DNA of 10,537 nt, taken from positions 1 to 10,537 of the forward strand of contig JAUVJT010000063.1 in the NCBI GenBank assembly GCA_030592225.1, read 5' to 3'. The translations under genes and the position numbers were made by a program. Positions 1 to 5,419 of the stretch are shown piece after piece (the stretch's first letter is position 1; the number at the start of each line of letters is the position of its first letter). Source of the stretch: Candidatus Stahliibacteriota bacterium (GTDB lineage Bacteria; Hydrothermota; Tepidihabitantia; B3-TA06). Below the pieces are notes generated by a model. It saw only the letters and a program-made list of their open reading frames with translations, had not been told where the DNA came from and did no database searches.

Positions 1-911
1 ACCACCGACGTCAGGGGTGCGTCGAATATCGAAGACGCCGGATTGGAGGTGATATCAACCGATACCAGCGGTTCGGTGCTGTACTCAAGAATCCCGGAGA
101 GCGCGCCCTGGGCCGCCTTTTGGAACGCGGCGTTAACCTGCTCAACAGTCGTCGCTTTTTCAACCACCGCGGTGAAGTCAACAATCGAAACGTCGGGAGT
201 TGGGACTCTTATTGCCATGCCGGCAAGCTTGCCTTCAAGATGCGGCATCACCTTGGTTATGGCCTTTGCAGCGCCGGTGGTGGTGGGTATCATCGAAAGA
301 GCGGCCGCTCTTGCTCTTCTCAGGTCTTTGTGGGGAGCATCAAGAATCTTTTGGTCGGCGGTGTAGGCGTGCACCGTGGTCATAAACCCCTTCTGGATGG
401 TAAACGACTCGTCGAGCACCTTGACAACCGGGGCAAGACAGTTGGTGGTGCAGCTTGCGTTGGAGACGATGTGATCCTGTGTCGGATCATAGGAGGTGTG
501 GTTCACGCCCATCACAAACATGGGCACCGGCCCTTTGCCCTTGGCCGGAGCCGAGATTACCACCTTTTTTGCACCCGCTTGTAAATGCGCCGAGGCCTCC
601 TCATAGGTTCTGAATATTCCGGTTGCCTCGACCACTATATCCACCCCAAGGTCGTTCCAGGGCAAGTCAGCCGGGTTTTGCTCGGCCAGAACCTTGACGT
701 GACGGCCCTGGATGTTGAACCCGTCACCGGCGGCGCTCACGTCAAGCCTTTCAGTACGGTGGACGGAGTCGTAGGCTAGGAGGTGCGCAAGGGTCGCGGC
801 GTCGGTTACGTCGTTTACTGCCACACACTCAAGGTTCTTATCCTTAAAGGCGCTTCGGAAGAACAATCGGCCTATTCTGCCGAAGCCGTTGATGGCTACT
901 CTTACCGCCAT
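1..911 (-). CDS. gap: Glyceraldehyde-3-phosphate dehydrogenase, NAD-type (3' end cut by window edge)
   Basis: Cytoplasmic glycolytic/gluconeogenic enzyme that oxidises and phosphorylates glyceraldehyde-3-phosphate to 1,3-bisphosphoglycerate. Translating the minus strand from ATG at 911 gives about 303 open residues with no stop before the window edge, so roughly the last 30 residues are missing. The N-terminal Rossmann motif INGFGRIGR lies at residues 7-15. Asp34 in VAVND, at the end of the second strand, indicates NAD preference. The active site reads SNASCTTNC, with nucleophile Cys154, and the activating His181 is in TTVHAYT. PTTTGAAKA and the FDAP region near the C-terminal end are also canonical. 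The start is fixed by an AAGGAGG ribosome-binding site (+ strand 915-921). The gene follows glnA after only 34 bases with no terminator, so it is probably the last seen gene of the barrel-glnA-gap operon. Confidence 0.97.
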   Translation of the reverse strand, partial: MAVRVAINGFGRIGRLFFRSAFKDKNLECVAVNDVTDAATLAHLLAYDSVHRTERLDVSAAGDGFNIQGRHVKVLAEQNPADLPWNDLGVDIVVEATGIFRTYEEASAHLQAGAKKVVISAPAKGKGPVPMFVMGVNHTSYDPTQDHIVSNASCTTNCLAPVVKVLDESFTIQKGFMTTVHAYTADQKILDAPHKDLRRARAAALSMIPTTTGAAKAITKVMPHLEGKLAGMAIRVPTPDVSIVDFTAVVEKATTVEQVNAAFQKAAQGALSGILEYSTEPLVSVDITSNPASSIFDAPLTSV

Positions 912-945
912 GAATCCTCCTTGGTTTTCGCGTTACTGCGATTCC

Positions 946-2301
946 TTAAAGTGAAAAATACTTTACAAACTCAACGGGAGTAGGATAAGACGAGATTTCC
1001 TCAATCTCTTTCTCCTTTGTTTTGATCCACTTCTGGATTAATCCGGCGGGAAACATATCTTGCTGGGTAAGGAAGGAAGAATCGGTCGAAAGAGCCGCAA
1101 GCGCTTCGGTGAGATTTGCCGGCAGGCGAGGAAAGCGGTTGTCATCATCCTGGGGTAAATCAGCAACAAGCGGGCCGGGATCGAAGTTCTGGTTTATTCC
1201 ATCCAGTCCGGCGAGAAGGATGCCTGCCAGGGCAAGATAGGGGTTGGTGGTGGCGTCGGGAACCCGGTACTCGAATCTGAGGTCACTTGCTCCTCTCACA
1301 TAACCCGGAATTCGCAGGGCCGCCTTACGATTACCGCGGGAATGAAAAACACGGGAAGGCGCCTCCATGCCTCCCTTCAGACGCAGGTAAGAGTTGGTGG
1401 AAGGATTGGTGAATGCGCACAACGCCCGCGAGTGTTTGATTATGCCGCCCATGAACGCCAGCGCGGTTTCGGACAGTTCGTTTTCATCCTTGTTTGAGGC
1501 GAACACGTTTTTGTCATTTTTCCATAACTGGATGTGCAGGTGCATTCCGCTTCCCGCCTCGTCAGGCAGGGGTTTGGGCATGAAGGTTGCAGCGAGACCT
1601 TCGGCTGCCGCGTGATTCTTGATTATGTACTTTACGGTTTGTATGGCGTCGCCGGTATCTTCCGCTTTGAGAAAGGCGGTTTCAATCTCGACCTGGGCGT
1701 AGCGTCCCACCTCGTGGTGGTGGTATTTGATTTCTATGCCGGCATCCTGTATCAAGCTGACTATCTCGCTGCGCAGGTCGGCGGTGGTGTCCGCAGGCGG
1801 GATTATATGGTAGGCGTTTGAGATGCCCAGGGTGCTTTCTTCCTCGCAGGTAGAAAGCGTGTATCCACAGGAGGTTTTGTCGAGCACGAACTCGGCGTCA
1901 TCGAAGACGTAGAATTCAAACTCGGGGAGTATGAGTATCGCATCGGCAATGCCCTTTGCGCGAACCAGTTTCAGCACCCTTCCCAGGATGTTGCGGGGGC
2001 AGGCCGGGAATGGAGTGGTTCCGTCCGGTTGGTATATATCGCCGTAAAAGCTCACTGTAGGGCGCTCATAGAAAGGGTCAATCATTACGGTTGTGATGTC
2101 GGGTTTCACGATGAGGTCAGATTCCACCGCGTCCCTGAACCCTCCCAGGGATGAGCCGTCAAAGCCTATTCCCTGGGTCAGGGCAGTTTCCAATCTGCCT
2201 AAAGGGAAGGTGATGTGGTGAAGCCTGCCTTCGAGATCGGACAGTTTGATATCGGCGAACTCCACACCGTTCTCACCCAGTTCTTTTATCAAATTCTGCA
2301 C
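946..2301 (-). CDS. glnA: Glutamine synthetase, type I (alpha-like, lacks adenylylation tyrosine)
   Basis: ATP-dependent ligation of ammonia to glutamate, the main nitrogen-assimilation step, in a cytoplasmic dodecamer. The 451-residue product has the beta-grasp N domain with FDGSS (residues 47-51) and the catalytic domain. Visible active-site positions are Glu127 and Glu129 (LPEFEF), Glu197 (HHEV), Glu205, His254 (GSGMHLH), the arginines in SRGNRKAALR (322-330), and Glu344/Arg346 (FEYRVPDATTNPYLALA). The family's adenylylation motif NLYDLP is replaced by LVADLP near 378-383, so the modifiable Tyr is absent; with the length, this fits the feedback-controlled GSI-alpha type rather than the adenylylated GSI-beta type. 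The start is GTG at 2301, overlapping the TAG of the upstream barrel gene by one base (TAGTG). An AGGAG site at 2311-2307 supports it. Confidence 0.96.
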   Translation of the reverse strand: MQNLIKELGENGVEFADIKLSDLEGRLHHITFPLGRLETALTQGIGFDGSSLGGFRDAVESDLIVKPDITTVMIDPFYERPTVSFYGDIYQPDGTTPFPACPRNILGRVLKLVRAKGIADAILILPEFEFYVFDDAEFVLDKTSCGYTLSTCEEESTLGISNAYHIIPPADTTADLRSEIVSLIQDAGIEIKYHHHEVGRYAQVEIETAFLKAEDTGDAIQTVKYIIKNHAAAEGLAATFMPKPLPDEAGSGMHLHIQLWKNDKNVFASNKDENELSETALAFMGGIIKHSRALCAFTNPSTNSYLRLKGGMEAPSRVFHSRGNRKAALRIPGYVRGASDLRFEYRVPDATTNPYLALAGILLAGLDGINQNFDPGPLVADLPQDDDNRFPRLPANLTEALAALSTDSSFLTQQDMFPAGLIQKWIKTKEKEIEEISSYPTPVEFVKYFSL

Positions 2302-3002
2302 TAAAACTCCTGTGTGATTTGGAAACGGATGCTTCTTGTCCAGCCCTCGGCAGGGTCGGTCAACAGGTCTGCCAGCAGGAACTCCGCACCGGTTCCTTCA
2401 TAAATCTCCCATTCAAAAGATAGCCCGAGGTTGAGGACGTCAACCTGTCTCTGAGGATAGACGGTCAGCTCAGGGGTTATGCTGAAGACATCACCGAACA
2501 CAAGGCCGGATACGGCGTACAGGTGAAATGCCTGTTCGTCAATCATATCGTAGCCTGCGCCCAGGGCAAGGTCAAATGCCATCCATCCCGCAGGTATCTC
2601 TTTACCGGCCGCCAGGTAGAATCCGGCCTGGTTGACGTTTATCGCCCCCACCGGGTTTTGCGAATCAAATCCAATAGCCAATGCAAAGGGAAAGTTGTAC
2701 TCATCGAATATGGCGACCTTTGCCTGTACCCCGGGATTGGGGGGGATGGGATACCACTCAATAGGTCCCGATCCGATTATGTTTCCACCGCCATAGGAGA
2801 GTCCTATCTGGAAACGGTCAAAGAATCCCACACTCAACCCGGCGAGAAGTCCGCCGCCCGGGGCAAGGTGCAGTCCTACTCCGTAAGAGCCATGAGGCAT
2901 CACGCGGGCATCGGGACGGTGCACGCAGTAGGATTGGGCCAATACAATAGAAGCCGCTGTCAGGAACAACAGCAGGGAATAAATACACCGATTTTGATTC
3001 AT
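2301..3002 (-). CDS. Predicted outer-membrane beta-barrel protein
   Basis: I do not recognise a named family. The 233-residue product starts with a clear Sec signal peptide: a short polar N-terminus, a hydrophobic core (residues 8-21) and a likely signal peptidase I site after VLA (residue 22). The mature part has alternating aromatic/aliphatic and Gly-rich strands (for example YGVGLHLAPGGGLLAGLSVGF and FQIGLSYGG) with turns. It ends in an amphipathic strand closing with Phe (FQITQEF), the usual recognition signal for the BAM machinery. This suggests an 8-10-stranded barrel, possibly a small porin-like or structural protein. Its ATG sits 6 bases after a -10 box, with no fitting ribosome-binding site. 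Its TAG overlaps the glnA GTG, so the two are co-transcribed; why an outer-membrane gene precedes glnA is unclear. Confidence 0.8.
   Translation of the reverse strand: MNQNRCIYSLLLFLTAASIVLAQSYCVHRPDARVMPHGSYGVGLHLAPGGGLLAGLSVGFFDRFQIGLSYGGGNIIGSGPIEWYPIPPNPGVQAKVAIFDEYNFPFALAIGFDSQNPVGAINVNQAGFYLAAGKEIPAGWMAFDLALGAGYDMIDEQAFHLYAVSGLVFGDVFSITPELTVYPQRQVDVLNLGLSFEWEIYEGTGAEFLLADLLTDPAEGWTRSIRFQITQEF
2307..2311 (-). promoter_or_regulatory. glnA Shine-Dalgarno site embedded in the barrel gene's final codons
   Basis: The minus strand reads AGGAG five bases before the GTG start of glnA, inside the codons for the last residues (Gln-Glu-Phe) of the upstream outer-membrane gene. Terminating ribosomes would uncover or reuse this site, so translation of glnA is likely coupled to that of the barrel protein. 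This site decides the GTG start. Confidence 0.75.
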
Positions 3003-3008
3003 AGACGT

Positions 3009-3036
3009 ATCTTATTCCTGAGATTAAGGATGTCAA
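3009..3036 (-). promoter_or_regulatory. Promoter of the barrel-glnA-gap operon (TTGACA-N16-TAAGAT)
   Basis: The minus strand has a perfect -35 TTGACA at 3036-3031, a 16-base spacer, and a -10 TAAGAT at 3014-3009. The last -10 base is 6 bases from the A of the ATG at 3002, so the predicted transcription start falls on or next to the start codon. This implies a leaderless mRNA. Confidence 0.75.
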
Positions 3037-3102
3037 CCCGATTAAGGTCGCTCTGATTTTTGAGGTTATTTATGAATTCACAGGGACTTACAATAAAGCC
3101 GC

Positions 3103-3243
3103 TTAAAATGAGAAGAGAAGATCAATCACGGCAAAGATGGCCGCGATTCCTGCAATCATCAGGGTAAAAATAAGCATGGCAATAAGCGTGCCTTTTGGGG
3201 AACGCTTGCCTTGTTTTGGTGTATCGTTATCGTTCATACCCAT
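3103..3243 (-). CDS. Tiny single-pass membrane protein, cytochrome oxidase subunit IIa-like
   Basis: A 46-residue ORF starting with ATG at 3243 (an in-frame ATG at 3237 would give 44 residues). The upstream start is preferred because AAGG lies 5 bases before it. The protein has a short hydrophilic N-terminus rich in Asn, Asp, Lys and Arg, then PKGTL, then about 24 hydrophobic residues to near the C-terminus. A charged head followed by P-K-G-(T/A)-L at the membrane edge and one helix resembles the small IIa subunit of ba3-type cytochrome c oxidases, as I remember that family from Thermus. However, no oxidase genes lie in the window and the resemblance rests on a very short motif. It starts 7 bases after the stop of the zinc-ribbon membrane gene, and that stop overlaps its ribosome-binding site, so the two form one unit. 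Codon usage resembles the neighbours. Confidence 0.62.
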   Translation of the reverse strand: MGMNDNDTPKQGKRSPKGTLIAMLIFTLMIAGIAAIFAVIDLLFSF

Positions 3244-3250
3244 CGCGACC

Positions 3251-3763
3251 TTATTTCAGGCTGCAGATAAGTATCATGATTAGCCAGATAACCACCATTA
3301 CCACTATCCACGCTGCCGTTTTTTGGGTTTTCTTTTCCTTCCGGGGTGCAGCCTGAGGCCGATGATTTGCCGCGTAAGCCTCGGCTTCTCTTTTTTGTTC
3401 TGTCTTGAGGTCGGCGTAGAATTCCTCAAACTTTTCTGTTGCGCTTGCCGTACTGGGAGGCGGTGCAGCGTCTACTCCTTCGCTGACATCTATCTCTTCG
3501 AGTACAAGTTGATCGGCTTCGATGGATACCTCTTCGCTGGTCTTTTCACGTTCCGTGCGCATGGATTCCAGAAACCCCCGGGCGCGCCTTGAAGGTTCCT
3601 CCAGATTATCTGCATACCCGGCACGTTCTGCAGACTCATCTGCAGCCCGATCTTCCTCGACTACAAACACTTCATGACATTGCCGGCACATCCTGAAATT
3701 GGTTCCCCAGTCGGATAAATCTTCAGAGCCGCACTTGGGACAGCAGATGGTTTTTTCACTCAT
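3251..3763 (-). CDS. Zinc-ribbon protein with C-terminal membrane anchor
   Basis: The 170-residue product is of unknown function. Residues 7-30 form a small zinc ribbon: Cys8-x2-Cys11 (CPKCGSEDL) and Cys26-x2-Cys29 (CRQCH), with an extra Cys7. Residues 35-148 are highly charged, rich in Glu, Ala and Arg, with a Pro stretch at 101-103, and are probably disordered or helical. A basic cluster (RKEKKTQK, 141-148) precedes one hydrophobic helix at about 150-168, ending three residues before the C-terminus. The topology suggests a tail-anchored protein with the ribbon in the cytoplasm. The ATG at 3763 lies 5 bases after a -10 box and has no Shine-Dalgarno site. It is followed by the tiny membrane protein, so the pair may act together at the inner membrane. 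Confidence 0.8.
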   Translation of the reverse strand: MSEKTICCPKCGSEDLSDWGTNFRMCRQCHEVFVVEEDRAADESAERAGYADNLEEPSRRARGFLESMRTEREKTSEEVSIEADQLVLEEIDVSEGVDAAPPPSTASATEKFEEFYADLKTEQKREAEAYAANHRPQAAPRKEKKTQKTAAWIVVMVVIWLIMILICSLK

Positions 3764-3768
3764 GACTT

Positions 3769-3796
3769 ATTCTACGCATGGGCGCTTATGCGTCAA
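3769..3796 (-). promoter_or_regulatory. Promoter with overlapping inverted repeat (TTGACG-N16-TAGAAT)
   Basis: The -35 TTGACG is at 3796-3791 and the -10 TAGAAT at 3774-3769, 16 bases apart; the -10 ends 5 bases from the ATG of the zinc-ribbon membrane gene, predicting a leaderless transcript. A perfect inverted repeat ACGCAT-N8-ATGCGT (3774-3779 and 3788-3793) runs from inside the -35 to the first base of the -10. A protein bound there would block polymerase, so this is a candidate operator. Confidence 0.7.
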
Positions 3797-3913
3797 GCTG
3801 TTTCTATCTTTTTCGGGGAGAAGGCGTCTTTTTGCATCAAATCAGGCTTCTTATGGGGGGTGCTGAATGACGGTATCCATGCGATGTGAATTGCCAAACG
3901 ATTTGTAAGTAAT

Positions 3914-3950
3914 AAAAAAGGCGCCCCTTGATACAGAGGCGTTCCTTTTT
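3914..3950 (-). terminator. Rho-independent terminator of the VOC gene (possibly bidirectional)
   Basis: Downstream of the VOC stop codon the minus strand folds into an outer stem AAAAAGG/CCTTTTT and an inner stem CGCCTC/GGGGCG (one G-T pair), with a two-base bulge and an 8-base loop. It runs into TTTTTT at 3919-3914. The A-run on the other side would also serve as a T-run for plus-strand transcription. Confidence 0.8.
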
Positions 3951-3962
3951 AAATGTTCTGGA

Positions 3963-4313
3963 TTACTTCTTAGACCACAGGGCGAGTTTGTTGCCAAGGG
4001 AATCGGTGAACTCAGCATAGTAGCCGTACTCGTCGGATATTTTGGTCTTTGGAGTTACTATCTTGCCGCCGCCGGCTTCTATCTCGGTAAGCTTGGCTTC
4101 TATGTCGTCAACTCCTATGTACAGACCCACACCTTCGGTGGCTGGTTTGTCTGATTTGGTGAACCCGCCGCCTACACCTTTATCCGGCGGTGTCCACGTG
4201 GCATAATCCATGCCCGGCGTCATGTCTACTTTCCAGCCGAATACCTTAGAGTAGAACTCCTTGGATTTTCCAAAGTCGGTGCTGGGTATCTCGATATGTA
4301 CGATTTTGGACAT
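3963..4313 (-). CDS. VOC (glyoxalase/bleomycin-resistance fold) family protein
   Basis: A 116-residue single-module vicinal-oxygen-chelate protein. The first beta-alpha-beta-beta-beta unit contains KIVHIEIPSTDFGKSKEFY...VFGWKV, the classic pattern with a metal-ligand-position His near the N-terminus. The second unit has GVGLYIGVDDIEAKLTEIEAGGG and ends with YYAEFTDSLGNKLALW, where the Glu before FTD is a usual second ligand position. It belongs to the group often annotated as 'glyoxalase' or '27 kDa antigen Cfp30B-like'; the substrate cannot be predicted. Two tandem ATG codons (4316, 4313) are available. The GGAGG site ends only one base before the first and four before the second, so the second is chosen. 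A terminator follows directly, so it is probably monocistronic. No clear -10/-35 was found upstream. Confidence 0.9.
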   Translation of the reverse strand: MSKIVHIEIPSTDFGKSKEFYSKVFGWKVDMTPGMDYATWTPPDKGVGGGFTKSDKPATEGVGLYIGVDDIEAKLTEIEAGGGKIVTPKTKISDEYGYYAEFTDSLGNKLALWSKK

Positions 4314-4349
4314 CATTCCTCCTTTAATCTTGTCCTCTGCGTTTTTGCG

Positions 4350-4368
4350 CTGGCATCGTCGTTGCCAG
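4350..4368. repeat. Short inverted repeat upstream of the VOC gene
   Basis: CTGGCA (4350-4355), 7-base spacer, TGCCAG (4363-4368): perfect 6-base arms located 34-52 bases upstream of the VOC start. It may be an operator or a weak leader hairpin; the loop and context do not make a terminator. Confidence 0.4.
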
Positions 4369-4389
4369 GAGGGTGTTTGAGAATGACTA

Positions 4390-4574
4390 ATAAACCACAG
4401 ATTTCACAGATGACAACTCGTTTCACTCGTTTTTCTACGGTAACGCAGATTACAACTCCTTACAGTCGTTTTCCTTCGGTGATAAAGAAGTTGACCTCGG
4501 TAAGTCATGGCAATACGTATCTTATCTCTGTGTACTTTGGTATTGACTTTGTGTCTCTGTGCCTCTGTGGTTAA
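4390..4574. repeat. 185-bp non-coding element with terminal inverted repeats (MITE/REP-like)
   Basis: The left end reads AACCACAGAtttCACAGA, and the reverse complement of the right end (4574-4550) reads AACCACAGAggCACAGA. These are imperfect inverted termini of about 20 bases with one indel. The interior is AT-rich, has no coding potential that resembles a protein, and contains a degenerate tandem duplication. Similar (A)CCACAGA/CACAGA-rich intergenic stretches occur dispersed in many environmental bacterial genomes in my memory; that statement is recollection, not a search. It lies between two minus-strand genes and disrupts neither. Confidence 0.6.
4407..4482. repeat. Degenerate tandem repeat, two 37-bp copies with 39-bp period
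   Basis: Copy one is 4407-4443 and copy two 4446-4482. Both begin CAGAT(g/t)ACAACTC and end CGGT(a/g)A. By hand alignment 30 of 37 positions agree without gaps. It is internal to the inverted-repeat element. Confidence 0.65.
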
Positions 4575-4588
4575 TTTCAGGCACCTTC

Positions 4589-4867
4589 CTAGGGTTTCCA
4601 GCGCTTCAGGTTCGAGAGTATTCCTGTAATCTCAGGTTTGGCCTGTTCCGCGGTCAGGTTCGGTCTTTCGGTCCACTGGCCCCAGTGGGGGGCAAGGTAG
4701 TTGACCATGCCTTCCATACCCATGTCAGGCGCAGTGAACTGTCCTTTCTGGTAGCAGTGGGTGCAGTAATCCTTGCTCGCTGAACCGTCCGCCTCGGTGC
4801 CGAAATCTTCGGGTTTGCCCATCGGCATTGAACAGCTCTGGCAAAAGGGGCCTTCGGGAATCTGCAT
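4589..4867 (-). CDS. CxxC zinc-ribbon protein (PF12674-like), paralogue 1
   Basis: A 92-residue protein of the small 'putative zinc ribbon' family, function unknown. Residues 9-12 (CQSC) and 35-38 (CTHC) give four Cys ligands. The family signature is well kept: CQSCSMPM, then DFGTEADGS, then DYCTHCYQKGQF at 34-44. The remaining half (45-92) is helical-looking and ends in LKRWKP. Spacing of the two Cys pairs and total length match stand-alone family members. The start is fixed by AAGGAGG seven bases or so before ATG (4882-4876). It has its own promoter and follows a second member of the same family by 88 bases; the two probably arose by tandem duplication and then diverged. Confidence 0.9.
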   Translation of the reverse strand: MQIPEGPFCQSCSMPMGKPEDFGTEADGSASKDYCTHCYQKGQFTAPDMGMEGMVNYLAPHWGQWTERPNLTAEQAKPEITGILSNLKRWKP

Positions 4868-4879
4868 ACTGTTTCCTCC

Positions 4880-4893
4880 TTAACATGTGTTAA
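4880..4893. promoter_or_regulatory. Palindrome in the 5' leader of zinc-ribbon paralogue 1
   Basis: TTAACA-TG-TGTTAA, perfect 6-base arms around a 2-base centre, located about 13-26 bases downstream of the predicted transcription start and touching the upstream edge of the ribosome-binding site. Such a position suits a repressor operator; as RNA the hairpin would be weak. Confidence 0.5.
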
Positions 4894-4912
4894 TGTAAAC
4901 TAACGTATCTAA

Positions 4913-4940
4913 ACTATACTCAGGAAATATATTTTGTCAA
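4913..4940 (-). promoter_or_regulatory. Promoter of zinc-ribbon paralogue 1 (TTGACA-N16-TATAGT)
   Basis: Perfect -35 TTGACA at 4940-4935, 16-base spacer that is AT-rich, and -10 TATAGT at 4918-4913. The predicted start is an A at about 4906, giving a leader of about 39 bases with a Shine-Dalgarno site. Confidence 0.8.
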
Positions 4941-4955
4941 GTGCGCGGCCTGGTT

Positions 4956-5231
4956 TTAAGTCCAGATTTGTCTGGCGTGCCAGCGGCGCAGACTGGAAAT
5001 AAAGTAGTTGGCGTCTACCAAGGCATCCCTGTAGGTCAGGTGCTTTTCCTTCATCCATATGGGGAGTATCCGCGCAACTATCTGCCAGCGCGTGAGATTT
5101 GGTTCGGTAAATTGTCCGTTCCTGTAGCAATGGCTGCAATAATTCTCATTTCTGCAGCCGTCGCCCTCACGCCCGTAATCTTGCTCCTCTCGCATCATCC
5201 TACCACAGCTTTGACAGTATCTTTCTATCAT
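4956..5231 (-). CDS. CxxC zinc-ribbon protein (PF12674-like), paralogue 2
   Basis: A 91-residue relative of the next gene downstream. Cys pairs are at 6-9 (CQSC) and 32-35 (CSHC), with an additional Cys26. Shared pattern: YCQSCGRMM, then DYGREGDG, then NYCSHCYRNGQFTEP. The C-terminal half (residues 47-91) is predicted helical with many Arg and Trp, ends with LRRWHARQIWT, and corresponds to LKRWKP in paralogue 1. It is less typical of the family than paralogue 1 in the linker and C-terminus. The open frame extends upstream to 5339, but ATG at 5231 is chosen because GAGGAG lies 8 bases before it and a good promoter sits inside the would-be extension. Function unknown; a small metal-binding regulatory or enzyme-recycling role is only a guess. 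Confidence 0.85.
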   Translation of the reverse strand: MIERYCQSCGRMMREEQDYGREGDGCRNENYCSHCYRNGQFTEPNLTRWQIVARILPIWMKEKHLTYRDALVDANYFISSLRRWHARQIWT

Positions 5232-5256
5232 TACGCACTCTCCTCTTGATAGTTTC

Positions 5257-5284
5257 AGTATAGAAAAAACATCGCGCTCGTCAA
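5257..5284 (-). promoter_or_regulatory. Promoter of zinc-ribbon paralogue 2 (TTGACG-N16-TATACT)
   Basis: The -35 TTGACG is at 5284-5279 and the -10 TATACT at 5262-5257, separated by 16 bases. The predicted start at about 5250 (A) leaves a 19-base leader containing the GAGGAG ribosome-binding site. Confidence 0.78.
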
Positions 5285-5419
5285 GGTAGGCGTCTAAGTG
5301 AATACAATATATCGCTTGGGGAGTCGAGGAGACGTTCACCTGCGGCGTTTCTGTAATTTCATAGGATTAGCTTTTGCTTGGGCCACCGCCTCGAACACCG
5401 TTCTCAATGTGCTGCAGCG

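Noticed and set aside
120..584. 154-codon plus-strand open frame opposite gap.
   Set aside because: It is antisense to a clearly recognisable GAPDH sequence and has no promoter, ribosome-binding site or family resemblance.
2523..3056. 177-codon plus-strand open frame opposite the barrel gene.
   Set aside because: Composition is not protein-like and it covers the promoter of the opposite gene; the minus-strand frame has a signal peptide and C-terminal Phe.
4407..4482. Two repeated 37-bp units considered as a minimal CRISPR array.
   Set aside because: Units are almost contiguous (2-base gap), only about 80% alike and only two; no spacers and no cas genes.
4296..4574. 92-codon plus-strand frame across the repeat element.
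   Set aside because: It coincides with the CACAGA-type inverted-repeat element and has repeat-driven composition; no ribosome-binding site.
5232..5339. Upstream in-frame extension of zinc-ribbon paralogue 2 to ATG 5339 (36 extra residues).
   Set aside because: A strong promoter (5257-5284) and a good ribosome-binding site lie inside the extension and point to ATG 5231; the family normally begins a few residues before the first Cys pair.
5388..5398. GTGTTCGAGGC on the minus strand resembling a tRNA T-loop.
   Set aside because: No matching acceptor, anticodon or D arms could be paired around it.
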